A DNA stretch of 64,000 nucleotides, from the NCBI RefSeq assembly GCF_001315105.1, contig NZ_BAZR01000003.1, positions 62,001 through 126,000 on the forward strand, read 5' to 3'. The position numbers were made by a program, and so were the translations under genes. How positions within the stretch are numbered: the stretch's first letter is position 1; every line of letters begins with the position of its first letter. The notes under the pieces were generated by a model. The model was not told the origin of the DNA and ran no database searches. It saw nothing but the letters and a program-made list of their open reading frames with translations. This DNA is from Paenibacillus sp. JCM 10914 (GTDB taxonomy: Bacteria; Bacillota; Bacilli; Paenibacillales; Paenibacillaceae). Of this stretch, positions 54,391 to 63,531 are shown piece by piece.

Positions 54391-54843
54391 TCAAAGAGGG
54401 TAATATCCAACGCTACCCCATTTTAATTTAACCGGATCTTTCCCTTTGTTTACAAGTCGAATCTTGATGTTCTTGTAACCAACAGGAACATAGCTGCTTG
54501 TAACCCAATGTGCTTTCTCAACAATGCTATCTGCGTAGAGAAATTCTCCTTTACTGTTATAGTATTCAATATCGAAAGTAGCCCAACCACTTGCTACTTC
54601 GGCATCAAAATAATCAAAGGAGCCATTAAATACATTTCCTCCGTTTACCCAAACAAAATTGCTGAAAGTAGTTGCTCCGAATTCATATGTAATCATATTT
54701 GCAATGCTACTAGTAGAAAGTTTTGAAGGACTCGGTACATCGATATTGGTTGGAGTTGTTGACGGTTCTAGTTGATCAGCATGTACTTGAGTAGTGGTTA
54801 ATAAGACGAAGGCGATAAAGGCTGCAGACAATTTGTTCTTCAT
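54391..54843 (-). CDS. secreted hypothetical protein
   Basis: 150 residues with a clear signal peptide (MKNKLSAAFIAFVLLTTTQV, cleavage after HA). The mature part is beta-rich and aromatic, with NFVWVNGGNVFNGSFDYFDA and HWVTSSYVPVGYKNIKIRLV. No family recognised. ATG behind GGGAG. AT-rich like the adjacent spoVK. Convergent with spoVK across a shared terminator. Confidence 0.7.
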   Translation of the reverse strand: MKNKLSAAFIAFVLLTTTQVHADQLEPSTTPTNIDVPSPSKLSTSSIANMITYEFGATTFSNFVWVNGGNVFNGSFDYFDAEVASGWATFDIEYYNSKGEFLYADSIVEKAHWVTSSYVPVGYKNIKIRLVNKGKDPVKLKWGSVGYYPL

Positions 54844-55294
54844 GATCTATTACTCCCTTCATTTTCGAGGTCACAGAGAATGAAATTAAATGTTAAAAAA
54901 CTAAAGTGGCCACAATGAATTATTTAACATTATCTACATTATATTACTAATTCATATAATTAACAACGAATTAATAGTGTTTATTCCTAATATATGTATT
55001 ACTAAGAGCGGTTCCTCTTTTACGGGATCGGTCATACCGCACCCTATGATAACACTTGAAATTAGGTTTCCCCTGACAATTAGAAGTTTCCGGACTATAA
55101 ACCGGAATAACTCATATCGATATTGAAATTGATGGCTGTGATCGGAGGATTTTAAGTTAAACGGAAAATTACAATGATTTTTTGCCGATCTCAGGCCATA
55201 ATGAAAGGGTAGGATGTAACCAGTTGTGTTGTTTCATAACAGGTGCAGCGGTTATCATTAGATGAAACGTTAACGTTTATGAGGAGTTGGATAT
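54844..55294. other. 450-bp intergenic region upstream of hflX
   Basis: No gene seen. The left half is AT-rich and belongs to the promoter side of the secreted protein. The only clear element is the 14-bp palindrome AAACGTTAACGTTT at 55265-55278, just before the GAGGAG ribosome site of hflX. Confidence 0.5.
55265..55278. promoter_or_regulatory. perfect 14-bp palindrome before hflX
   Basis: AAACGTTAACGTTT is its own reverse complement, three bases ahead of GAGGAG. It has the look of a LacI/GalR-type operator, but no regulator gene is nearby; its role is unknown. Confidence 0.35.
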
Positions 55295-56581
55295 ATGACG
55301 AATATAACACATGATACCCGGACCGAGATCGAAGATAAGGCGGTGCTGGTCAGTCTAGTTACAGACGCAGTAAAGCGCTCAGGGATCAATCCCGAACATT
55401 CACTTCAAGAGCTGGTTCAGCTTGCTGAAACAGCCGGCGTTGAAGTGCTGGATGTAATTACGCAGAACAAGGAAACCCCGGACTCCAGATGGTTCATCGG
55501 CAAGGGGAAAGTAGAGGAGCTTCGGATGGCCATCGATGGCTTGGGAGCAACAACCGCGATATTCGATCAGGAGCTTTCAGGGGCACAGGTGCGTAATCTC
55601 GAAGAAACGCTCGATGTGAAGATCATTGATCGAACACAGCTTATTCTGGATATCTTCGCACAGCGTGCGAAGACCCGCGAAGGTATTATACAAGTGGAAC
55701 TGGCGCAGCTTACTTATCTGCTGCCACGATTATCCGGTCATGGTAAGAACCTGTCGCGGCTTGGGGCGGGGATTGGTACCCGTGGTCCCGGAGAGAGCAA
55801 ACTTGAGATGGATCGCAGACATATCCGTGATCGGATAAGCGATCTGAAGCGTCAACTGGATGAGGTAACGCGACACCGCAATCTGCATCGGGAGCGCCGG
55901 AAGAAGAGTGGGGCGGTTCAGGTCGCATTGGTCGGTTATACGAATGCCGGAAAGTCTACATTATTGAATAGGCTAACGGATGCGGAAGTGTATATCGAAG
56001 ACCAGCTCTTCGCTACGTTGGACCCAACATCAAGAGTGCTGGAACTGCCTAGCGGTAAAGAAGTGGTGCTTACCGATACCGTAGGCTTTATTCAGAACCT
56101 TCCTCATGATCTGGTCGCCGCATTTCGTGCAACGTTGGAAGAAGCCAATGAGGCCGATCTCATTCTGCATGTCGTCGACTCCTCTTCTCCGATGCGAGAA
56201 GAGCAGATGAAGGTGGTAGAGAACATTCTAGGGGAGCTTGGGGCGGCGGATAAACCGCAGCTTGTGCTCTTCAACAAGAAAGATGCTTGTAGTCCGGAGC
56301 AGCTCGAAATGCTTCCATCCGGCGACGGATATCTTAAAATCAGCGCGTATCAGGATCAGGATCTGGCAGCGGTTCGTGAAGCGATTCAGGAGCGTTTGTC
56401 CGGCGGCAATCTCACTTTCCGTATCCCGGCGGATCGCGGGGATTTGAACTCGGTGGTATACCGTGTCGGCGATGTGTTGGAGCAATCTTTTGACGAGACG
56501 GATATCTTGTACGAGGTTAGCATCAACAAAGCTGATTATGATAAGCTGGGTTATATGCTGAAAGACTATGTACAGCAATAA
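55295..56581 (+). CDS. hflX: GTPase HflX
   Basis: 428 residues. The N-terminal HflX domain (DSRWFIGKGKVEELRMAI, RLGAGIGTRGPGESKLEMD) and a GTPase domain with GYTNAGKSTLLNRL (G1), DTVGFI (G3) and NKKD (G4). It binds the large ribosomal subunit and rescues stalled ribosomes in related bacteria. Corresponds to ynbA next to ynbB, glnR and glnA in Bacillus. Confidence 0.95.
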   Translation: MTNITHDTRTEIEDKAVLVSLVTDAVKRSGINPEHSLQELVQLAETAGVEVLDVITQNKETPDSRWFIGKGKVEELRMAIDGLGATTAIFDQELSGAQVRNLEETLDVKIIDRTQLILDIFAQRAKTREGIIQVELAQLTYLLPRLSGHGKNLSRLGAGIGTRGPGESKLEMDRRHIRDRISDLKRQLDEVTRHRNLHRERRKKSGAVQVALVGYTNAGKSTLLNRLTDAEVYIEDQLFATLDPTSRVLELPSGKEVVLTDTVGFIQNLPHDLVAAFRATLEEANEADLILHVVDSSSPMREEQMKVVENILGELGAADKPQLVLFNKKDACSPEQLEMLPSGDGYLKISAYQDQDLAAVREAIQERLSGGNLTFRIPADRGDLNSVVYRVGDVLEQSFDETDILYEVSINKADYDKLGYMLKDYVQQ

Positions 56582-56614
56582 TTCTGGAAATTTATTTACA
56601 GAATGAAGTGTGAA

Positions 56615-56640
56615 TATGAGCCCCAATGGGGCTTATATTT
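56615..56640 (+). terminator. hairpin after hflX
   Basis: AGCCCC and GGGGCT with flanking TATGA/TTATA pairs and a 3-base loop; the tail is TATATTTG. Confidence 0.55.
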
Positions 56641-56766
56641 GTGCGTCTAGGGGATTTTCGCTCTAACAAGATCATTTCTTTGCAAACCTTCGGCAAGTCT
56701 TTGTAAACGCAAAAAGTGTGTTAAGATATGAGACATTATGTGTAATAGAGGAGAGAGTAGTTAGCA

Positions 56767-58020
56767 ATGGCTAGATTTTCACAGGATATTCAAGCATTGA
56801 GCAGAGACATCGAGCTGCAGATCGCTTCAAGGTTGCGAGAAATCGATCAAACGGTAGATTTTAATCAGTGGAAAGTGATTGATGCTTTCCAGAAGCATCA
56901 AGTCAGCGATTTTCATTTTGCGGCGTCGACAGGTTATGCGTATAACGATCGTGGCCGGGAGATACTGGACGAGGTATATGCCGACGTGTTTGGAGCGGAG
57001 TCCGCATTGGTTCGGCCGCATTTTGCATCGGGAACACATACGATCTCTACGGCTCTATTCGGTGTGTTAAGACCTGGGGATCAGTTATTGTATATAACCG
57101 GACGCCCCTATGATACGCTCCATAAGGTCATAGGCGAGCATCAGGATGGAACGGGCTCACTCCAAGATTTCGGCATCGACTACGATGAGGTTGCTCTTAC
57201 CGAGGCAGGAGGAATCAACTGGGAACTTGTCGAACAGAGAGTAACGCCGGCTACGAAAGTGATTGGTATCCAGCGCTCCCGTGGCTATGATTGGCGTTCT
57301 TCCTTCACTGTTACGGAAATAGGGGAAATGGTTACGCGGATCAAGGCGATTCGGGAGGATCTCATTGTGTTCGTGGACAATTGTTATGGTGAATTTACAG
57401 AACAATTAGAGCCTACGGAGGTTGGGGCAGATCTGATTGCAGGCTCTTTGATCAAGAATCCTGGGGGCGGCATCGCGGAGACGGGTGGATACATCTGCGG
57501 CAAGCAGAAGTACGTGGATCAGGCGGCATATAGGCTGACGGCTCCTGGCATTGGGCGGGAAGTCGGTGCTATGCTCGGTACGACGAGAGGCATCTATCAG
57601 GGGTTGTTTCTAGCTCCCTCCACCGTCGGACAGGCTGTAAAAGGGAGTGTTTTTGCTGCCGCTATGTTCGAAGCCGTTGGTTTTACGACGAAACCGAGCT
57701 GGCAAGACCCCAGAACCGACTTGATCCAGGCTGTGTCTTTTCCCGGCTCTGAGCAATTGGTAGCCTTTGTGCAAGGTATTCAACGAGCGGCTGCGGTTGA
57801 CAGCCATGTCGTGCCAGAACCGTGGGATATGCCAGGATACGAACATCCAGTTATCATGGCGGCGGGAACTTTCATACAGGGCGGAAGTCTGGAGTTATCT
57901 GCGGATGCGCCGATTCGCGCGCCTTATATCGGCTATATGCAAGGCGGCTTAACCTACTCTCATGTCAAATATGGCGTACTTATGTCACTTCAGAGCATGA
58001 AAGATCGTGGTCTTTTGTGA
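56767..58020 (+). CDS. ynbB: YnbB-like PLP-dependent methionine gamma-lyase family protein
   Basis: 417 residues, ATG behind GAGGAGAGAG. RPHFASGTHTISTALFGVLR, FVDNCYGEFTEQLEPTEVGA and AGSLIKNPGGGIAETGGY contain the cofactor-binding Asp and the Lys that forms the Schiff base. This family was long named after aluminium resistance. The reaction in vivo is not settled. Lies between hflX and glnR as in Bacillus. Confidence 0.88.
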   Translation: MARFSQDIQALSRDIELQIASRLREIDQTVDFNQWKVIDAFQKHQVSDFHFAASTGYAYNDRGREILDEVYADVFGAESALVRPHFASGTHTISTALFGVLRPGDQLLYITGRPYDTLHKVIGEHQDGTGSLQDFGIDYDEVALTEAGGINWELVEQRVTPATKVIGIQRSRGYDWRSSFTVTEIGEMVTRIKAIREDLIVFVDNCYGEFTEQLEPTEVGADLIAGSLIKNPGGGIAETGGYICGKQKYVDQAAYRLTAPGIGREVGAMLGTTRGIYQGLFLAPSTVGQAVKGSVFAAAMFEAVGFTTKPSWQDPRTDLIQAVSFPGSEQLVAFVQGIQRAAAVDSHVVPEPWDMPGYEHPVIMAAGTFIQGGSLELSADAPIRAPYIGYMQGGLTYSHVKYGVLMSLQSMKDRGLL

Positions 58021-58066
58021 GTTATCCTTACATACGGTTGACGCGGCTGATCAGGAAATGTACAAT
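58016..58066 (+). promoter_or_regulatory. GlnR box and promoter of glnRA
   Basis: TGTGAGTTATCCTTACA (58016-58032) is a perfect GlnR/TnrA site, TGTNA-N7-TNACA. Just downstream lie -35 TTGACG (58038-58043), a 17-bp spacer and -10 TACAAT (58061-58066). GlnR with glutamine-bound GlnA would repress here. Confidence 0.85.
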
Positions 58067-58102
58067 AAGATCAGAATAGACCACTTGGAAGGTTGATGAG
58101 AT

Positions 58103-58513
58103 ATGGGTGACGAGATTCGGAGGAATATGGCGTTATTTCCGATAGGTATTGTAATGAAACTTACGGATCTTTCTGCCAGACAAATTCGCTATTATGAGCA
58201 GCATAATTTAATTGTCCCTGCCCGTACGTCGGGCAACCAACGATTGTTTTCCTTCAATGATGTGGAGCGGTTACTCGAGATTAAAGCTTTAATTGAGAAG
58301 GGCGTTAATATTGCCGGAATCAAGCAGGTTATGAACCCTGTCACAAAAGAATCCGAAGAAGCGACCGTCATTACAGCGGATACCGAACACAAACGCCGCG
58401 AGATGTCGGAGTCGCAGCTGCGCCGCTTGCTGAAGCAAGAACTGATTACTGCTAAAAGACCGGGTCAGGTTTCATTGATTCAAGGGGAATTATCCCGGTT
58501 TTTTAATAAATAA
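58103..58513 (+). CDS. glnR: MerR family glutamine synthetase repressor GlnR
   Basis: 136 residues. The MerR-type HTH MKLTDLSARQIRYYEQHNLI followed by NQRLFSFNDVERLLEIKALI, and the C-terminal tail ending LIQGELSRFF which senses feedback-inhibited glutamine synthetase. It is co-transcribed with glnA behind its own box. Confidence 0.95.
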   Translation: MGDEIRRNMALFPIGIVMKLTDLSARQIRYYEQHNLIVPARTSGNQRLFSFNDVERLLEIKALIEKGVNIAGIKQVMNPVTKESEEATVITADTEHKRREMSESQLRRLLKQELITAKRPGQVSLIQGELSRFFNK

Positions 58514-58579
58514 GGATTGCCTTGCGTGCGATTCTTCCATTCTTCAAATCTAGTTTCTATTCAAAAAGGAGAGGATAAA

Positions 58580-59908
58580 GTGAGTTACACGAAAGAGGAC
58601 ATTCTACGTATTGCGAAAGAAGAAAACGTTCGATTTATCCGTTTGCAATTCACAGACTTGCTCGGAACGATTAAGAATGTGGAGATTCCATTAAGCCAGC
58701 TGCCCAAAGCGCTTGATAATAAAATGATGTTTGACGGCTCTTCGATTGAGGGCTATGTACGTATCGAAGAATCGGATATGTATCTGTATCCGGACCTTGA
58801 CACCTTCATGATCTTCCCTTGGGTATCCGAGGATCGCGTTGCACGTTTGATCTGTGATATTTATATGCCGGATGGCACTCCGTTTGATGGCGACCCGCGT
58901 GGAATTTTGAAGAGAGCGCTGAAGGAAGCGGAAGAGATGGGCTTCACTTCGATGAATGTGGGTCCAGAGCCTGAATTCTTCTTGTTTAAAACCGACGAGA
59001 AGGGTAACCCGACGATGGAGCTGAACGACCAGGGTGGATATTTCGACCTGGCTCCAACCGATCTTGGCGAGAACTGCCGCCGCGATATCGTGTTGACACT
59101 GGAAGAGATGGGCTTCGAAATTGAGGCGTCTCACCATGAGGTTGCTCCTGGTCAGCACGAAATCGATTTTAAGTATGCGAATGCGATCAAGGCAGCTGAC
59201 CAGATCCAAACCTTCAAGCTGGTTGTCAAAACCATCGCACGTCAGCACGGTCTGATTGCAACCTTTATGCCTAAACCGCTGTTTGGCGTGAACGGTTCGG
59301 GTATGCACTGTAACCAGTCGTTGTTTAAAGGCGGAGAGAACGCGTTCGTCGATGAATCAGACGAGCTTGGCCTGAGCACGACCGCTCGCCATTATATGGC
59401 GGGTATGCTGAAGCATGCACGTGCTTTTGCGGCTATCACGAATCCGACTGTGAACTCATACAAGCGTCTGGTACCTGGTTATGAAGCTCCATGTTATGTG
59501 GCATGGTCAGCAAGTAACCGGAGTCCAATGATTCGGATCCCGGCCTCCCGCGGCCTCAGCACTCGGATCGAGGTGCGTAACCCGGATCCGGCTGCGAATC
59601 CTTACCTGGCTCTAGCTGTGATGCTGAAAGCTGGTCTGGACGGAGTCAAGCGTGAGCTTTCGCTGCCAACGCCGATCGACCGTAATATCTATGTGATGAC
59701 GGAAGAAGAGCGTATCGAGGAAGGTATCCCAAGCTTGCCAGCAAACCTCAAGGAAGCACTCAATGAGCTGATCCGCAGTGAAGTCATCTCCGAGGCGCTC
59801 GGCGATCATGCACTGGCACATTTCTATGAACTCAAGGAAATTGAGTGGGATATGTACCGCACGCAAGTTCACCAATGGGAACGCGATCAATATATCACCA
59901 TGTATTAA
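58580..59908 (+). CDS. glnA: glutamine synthetase type I
   Basis: 442 residues from GTG 58580 ([20 protein letters not shown]), with AAAAGGAGAGG upstream; the frame is open upstream but the family length fits this start. [43 protein letters not shown] and NRSPMIRIP are the substrate and metal motifs of type I-alpha enzyme. It lacks the adenylylation Tyr loop insert of the beta type. Regulated by GlnR. Confidence 0.97.
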   Translation: MSYTKEDILRIAKEENVRFIRLQFTDLLGTIKNVEIPLSQLPKALDNKMMFDGSSIEGYVRIEESDMYLYPDLDTFMIFPWVSEDRVARLICDIYMPDGTPFDGDPRGILKRALKEAEEMGFTSMNVGPEPEFFLFKTDEKGNPTMELNDQGGYFDLAPTDLGENCRRDIVLTLEEMGFEIEASHHEVAPGQHEIDFKYANAIKAADQIQTFKLVVKTIARQHGLIATFMPKPLFGVNGSGMHCNQSLFKGGENAFVDESDELGLSTTARHYMAGMLKHARAFAAITNPTVNSYKRLVPGYEAPCYVAWSASNRSPMIRIPASRGLSTRIEVRNPDPAANPYLALAVMLKAGLDGVKRELSLPTPIDRNIYVMTEEERIEEGIPSLPANLKEALNELIRSEVISEALGDHALAHFYELKEIEWDMYRTQVHQWERDQYITMY

Positions 59909-59917
59909 TAGAGTAAT

Positions 59918-59949
59918 CCCTTGCGCCGTAAGGCGTGAGGGTTTTTTTT
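59918..59949 (+). terminator. intrinsic terminator after glnA
   Basis: CCCTTGCGCC and GGCGTGAGGG pair (T-G pairs included) with a GTAA loop and eight T residues. Between here and 60168 I see no convincing gene. Confidence 0.85.
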
Positions 59950-60168
59950 GTTCGCACAGGCATCCGATATTACTTTTCTTGTAACTTTTAAACTGATAAG
60001 GGCTCTAAAATTGTTGGAATCAACCGCAGGACCAGGCGGCGAAGGTGCATCGGACTTTGTTGCAACAAGGACATTTGATCTTAATCTTAAACAGAAGCTT
60101 TTGATCCAGACGAGTGAGATAGCAACTGCTAAATGAACTTCCTTCGTCACAGGGTGCATAAAATAAAT

Positions 60169-60213
60169 GAATAAGAGGTTACCCTCCTTAAATGGCAGGG
60201 TAACCTCTTATTC
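60169..60213 (-). terminator. terminator of lexA
   Basis: GAATAAGAGGTTACCCT and its exact complement form a 17-bp stem; on the minus strand it is followed by ATTTATTTTATG. Confidence 0.85.
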
Positions 60214-60228
60214 ATGAATGTATGAAGT

Positions 60229-60855
60229 TTAATGCACGTCGCGGAAAAGGCCAATGACTTTACCTAGAATACTAACATGGTTCAAACGAAGTGGCTCGTA
60301 TGTTGGATTCTCGGGTTGGAGGCGAATATGATCCTTCTCCTTATAGAAGGTCTTCACGGTTGCTTCGTCTTCTTCTGTCATCGCGACAACGATATCGCCA
60401 TTGTCAGCGGTCTGTTGTTGACGAACGATAACGTAATCACCGCTATGAATTCCAGCTTCAATCATGCTGTCACCGATAACGGAAAGCATGAATACCTTGT
60501 CATCGCCCACATAGTGCTGTGGCAAAGGGAAATAATCCTCGATGTTCTCCATGGCCGTAATCGGGACACCTGCAGTAACTTTACCTACCACAGGAACTCT
60601 GGCGATCGTGTGTGTGAACAAGTTGCTGCTCTCGGATTCTTCTTGTCCGAGCAATTCAATCGCTCTCGGTTTCGTAGGGTCGCGGCGGATCAAGCCTTTC
60701 TTCTCCAGACGGTCAAGATGACCATGAACCGTTGAACTGGAAGCTAGTCCGACTGCTTCTCCGATCTCCCGTACAGAAGGCGGATACCCTTTGCTTCGTA
60801 CTTCATTGCGGATAAACTCTAGAATTGCCAGCTGGCGGCTGGATATTTTCGACAT
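60229..60855 (-). CDS. lexA: SOS repressor LexA
   Basis: 208 residues. Winged [23 protein letters not shown] and [20 protein letters not shown]; self-cleavage site Ala-Gly in KVTAGVPI; catalytic Ser in [10 protein letters not shown] and Lys in [10 protein letters not shown]. Repressor of the DNA-damage response, derepressed by RecA-stimulated self-cleavage. It is divergent from yneA with five boxes between. Confidence 0.97.
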   Translation of the reverse strand: MSKISSRQLAILEFIRNEVRSKGYPPSVREIGEAVGLASSSTVHGHLDRLEKKGLIRRDPTKPRAIELLGQEESESSNLFTHTIARVPVVGKVTAGVPITAMENIEDYFPLPQHYVGDDKVFMLSVIGDSMIEAGIHSGDYVIVRQQQTADNGDIVVAMTEEDEATVKTFYKEKDHIRLQPENPTYEPLRLNHVSILGKVIGLFRDVH

Positions 60856-60899
60856 GCCGTATCAACCCCATTTAGTAACGTTTGGGAAAATTATAACAT

Positions 60900-61015
60900 A
60901 GAACTACCGTTCGTACAAACATAAGTTCTAAAATAAAATAGAACAAATGTTCTTTAGAGTATTGAAACAAACAAATGTTCGTGTTAATATAAATCCATAA
61001 CAGAACACTTGTTTG
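60900..61015. promoter_or_regulatory. cluster of five LexA boxes between lexA and yneA
   Basis: Matches to CGAAC-N4-GTTCG: AGAACTACCGTTCG (60900-60913), CAAACATAAGTTCT (60916-60929), AGAACAAATGTTCT (60940-60953), CAAACAAATGTTCG (60968-60981) and AGAACACTTGTTTG (61002-61015). The last abuts the yneA ribosome site. They cover both divergent promoters. Confidence 0.85.
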
Positions 61016-61030
61016 GGAGATGATGAATCC

Positions 61031-61399
61031 ATGTTGAGATACAGTACCTACCAAAGTATTTATGATAACGATCAAGCAAGCCCTCATGATTGCAATATGA
61101 AGGATAACCATATAGGAACTATACTTAAATCCTTTCCATTTGTTAAACTGATGTTCGTTCTGCTGATTGCTGCCTTTTGTTTCAAAGGTGCTTTTTCTGT
61201 GTTCGCCGGAGGGCTTGATGAGCCGACCGATACTAAGCTTGTCATTGTACAAGCCGGAGATTCCTTGTGGCAGATCGCTTCTCTTCACAAGCCAGCTGAT
61301 ATGGATACACGCGTATATCTTGATAGCATTAGAAGAGCAAATGCGATTAAAGGACCCGATATTCAGGCTGGTGAAGTGTTATCTTTACCGGTGTGGTGA
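61031..61399 (+). CDS. yneA: YneA-like SOS cell-division suppressor
   Basis: 122 residues from ATG 61031, behind GGGAGATG; an in-frame TTG upstream lies inside the last LexA box and is not used. One transmembrane segment (about 36-60) and an extracytoplasmic LysM domain (VIVQAGDSLWQIASLHKPAD). YneA blocks septum formation during DNA damage. Position and LexA boxes confirm the identity. Confidence 0.88.
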   Translation: MLRYSTYQSIYDNDQASPHDCNMKDNHIGTILKSFPFVKLMFVLLIAAFCFKGAFSVFAGGLDEPTDTKLVIVQAGDSLWQIASLHKPADMDTRVYLDSIRRANAIKGPDIQAGEVLSLPVW

Positions 61400-61567
61400 T
61401 AAGCTTGATTAACGTAGATTTTTCTTGAGTTTGAAGAGTATATGATTCATATCCATAGAGGTGCGAGAGTTTATAGGCATATCTCAGAGTTTGTAAGGGC
61501 GGGGCCGCCTTGACAAGCTCTTTTTCACATGGTTAAGTTATAATGATATTGAATTGGAGGAGAAGTC

Positions 61568-61777
61568 ATGGATATCGATACTTTGGTTGAACGCATTAAT
61601 GCCTTAGCAAGAAAGCAAAAGAGTGAAGGATTGACCGAAGCGGAGTTGAAAGAACGTGGAGAACTTCGTGAAATCTATCTTAACAATATTCGCAATAATT
61701 TCCGCCAACAGTTGGAAACCATCGAATTTGTGGATGAGGACAATCAACCCAAAGGCGGACCTCGCTTAAAGCATTAA
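61568..61777 (+). CDS. ynzC: DUF896 protein YnzC
   Basis: 69 residues. MDIDTLVERINALARKQKSE and ELKERGELREIYLNNIRNNF are diagnostic of the YnzC/UPF0291 family, small helical-hairpin proteins. It follows yneA as in Bacillus, although the yneB resolvase that lies between them there is missing here. Confidence 0.92.
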   Translation: MDIDTLVERINALARKQKSEGLTEAELKERGELREIYLNNIRNNFRQQLETIEFVDEDNQPKGGPRLKH

Positions 61778-61925
61778 TGAGGTCTAGCTTTCAACCGTTG
61801 GCGATCAACGGATAAATAGAATGAACAAGTATCACGCATGGGGCGACGGCTGTTCGGAAGAATGGATGACAGTTGCCCCGTGTTTTATATGGTTGATATT
61901 AATTGAAATTACAGGGGGAACACGT

Positions 61926-62450
61926 ATGTCTCGATCATGGGAAAGAAAAGTAAACAAAAATATGGCGCAACTGAACAAGCAGCGAAAAAAGCAGGGAATG
62001 TCCTCATATCAGGGTGGGGCTATCTCCGCCAATAATGATATTTTTAAAGGACGCAAATATGTATTGCCGCTTGTACTGCTTGCTTTGGCTGGATTGTATG
62101 CGCTGTTAGGAACGGCAACTTCGAATGCCGCTGGGGGCGGCAATGAGGTGTTGAACTGGATTGGGGTCAGTTTGTACATTTTGTTGGCCTTGATGATCTT
62201 TTTGCGTAAGCCTTATCTGAAGATCGAACGTTCTTCCGTGTCGACCATGAAGTTTAACCGTGAGCGGCGCTTGGCCGTAACGGATATCGAGAAGATCAAA
62301 CTGGCTCAAGGGTCCGTTGTTATCCAAGGGAAAGGAAAGGCTGGTAATTGGGTGTTCTCACGTATGATGAATTTGTATGATACCGATGCCATGGGGAAGA
62401 GGCTGGAAGAGTTCGCTAAAGCGCATCAAATTCCAGTAGACCGTGACTAG
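61926..62450 (+). CDS. small two-helix membrane protein
   Basis: 174 residues from ATG 61926 (AGGGGGAA upstream); the frame opens earlier without a ribosome site. Basic N-terminus, two transmembrane segments (about 42-61 and 75-95) and a cytoplasmic beta domain (KIERSSVSTMKFNRERRLAV), perhaps PH-like. Function unknown. Confidence 0.72.
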   Translation: MSRSWERKVNKNMAQLNKQRKKQGMSSYQGGAISANNDIFKGRKYVLPLVLLALAGLYALLGTATSNAAGGGNEVLNWIGVSLYILLALMIFLRKPYLKIERSSVSTMKFNRERRLAVTDIEKIKLAQGSVVIQGKGKAGNWVFSRMMNLYDTDAMGKRLEEFAKAHQIPVDRD

Positions 62451-62528
62451 CGCATAAAGCGCAAGATGTCCATTTGAAGATATAATACATGTATAGATAA
62501 AGAAGACAAGTTGGGAGTGGAGATTGGG

Positions 62529-63320
62529 ATGGCAGTAGCTGCTGTATTGTTTGATTTGGATGATACGTTATTATGGGACGAACGAAGTGTAGAAGAAGCA
62601 TTTCAGGTGACATGTAAAGTCGGGGCCGAGTCGTCCGGAGTAGATGCCTCGGAACTGCTAGCGGCTGTACGTGAAGCAGCCAGAGCGTTGTATGAATCAT
62701 ATGACACGTTCGCTTTCACGAAGCTGATTGGAATCAATCCATTTGAAGGCTTATGGGCGAACTTTACGGCTGGAGACCAGCCTGAATTCCGCAAGTTACA
62801 GGAGCTAGCGCCTGTGTATCGCAAAGAATCATGGCGACGCGGTTTATTGTCGTTGGGCGTCGATGATGAGGTGTTGGCGAGCACACTGGCTGAGCGCTTT
62901 GCTGCCGAACGCAGGCAGCGACCGTATGTTTATGAAGAAACGTTCGAGGTGCTTGGAGAATTGCAAGGCAAGGTGAAGTTACTGCTTCTTACTAACGGAA
63001 GTCCCGATTTGCAGCAGGAGAAGCTGGATGGCGTACCAGAGCTAGCTCCGTATTTTGATCAAATTGTTATCTCAGGAAGCTTCGGCAAAGGCAAGCCAGA
63101 TGTAACGATCTTTGAGCACGCGCTTAACTTGCTTGAGGTTCCAGCTGATCAAGCCTTAATGGTTGGTGACAAACTGACTACGGATATTAAAGGCGGAAAT
63201 GCAGCCGGCCTGCATACCGTATGGATTAATCGAGTGGATCGGCCACATGATCCGGAAATACAGCCAGATTATGAGATTCAGCATTTGTCAGAACTGCATC
63301 GTATCATGGCAGAGCTCTGA
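62529..63320 (+). CDS. HAD-superfamily hydrolase (YsaA-like)
   Basis: 263 residues from ATG 62529 (GGGAGTGGAG upstream). HAD motifs: DLDDTL (catalytic Asp pair), LLTNGS, GKGKPD (Lys) and VGDKLTTDIKG. The cap is C1 type, helical. It hydrolyses phosphate esters of small metabolites; the substrate is unknown. Confidence 0.88.
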   Translation: MAVAAVLFDLDDTLLWDERSVEEAFQVTCKVGAESSGVDASELLAAVREAARALYESYDTFAFTKLIGINPFEGLWANFTAGDQPEFRKLQELAPVYRKESWRRGLLSLGVDDEVLASTLAERFAAERRQRPYVYEETFEVLGELQGKVKLLLLTNGSPDLQQEKLDGVPELAPYFDQIVISGSFGKGKPDVTIFEHALNLLEVPADQALMVGDKLTTDIKGGNAAGLHTVWINRVDRPHDPEIQPDYEIQHLSELHRIMAEL

Positions 63321-63331
63321 TGATTACATAG

Positions 63332-63374
63332 AAACAGCTTCGATGATTAGTTCGCTAACATCGAAGCTGTTTTT
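63332..63374 (+). terminator. intrinsic terminator after the HAD gene
   Basis: AAACAGCTTCGATG and CATCGAAGCTGTTT form a perfect 14-bp stem with a T tail. Confidence 0.88.
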
Positions 63375-63531
63375 GCATAACTTTCATGTGAGAAGAAACG
63401 TCACATAATTGTAAGCTGAATGAGATAGAAAAAAAAGGTCAATACGATATAATAAGGTTAAAGTTACGGGAATCAGTCCGCACCGCCGTTGAACCTATAC
63501 ATATGTAAATTATCGTAAAGAGGTGTATAGC

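Noticed and set aside
58691..59308. 205-codon minus-strand frame
   Set aside because: It is antisense to glnA.
59948..60136. 62-codon frame between glnA and lexA
   Set aside because: It begins within the T run of the glnA terminator, has no ribosome site, and a competing minus frame exists; treated as non-coding.
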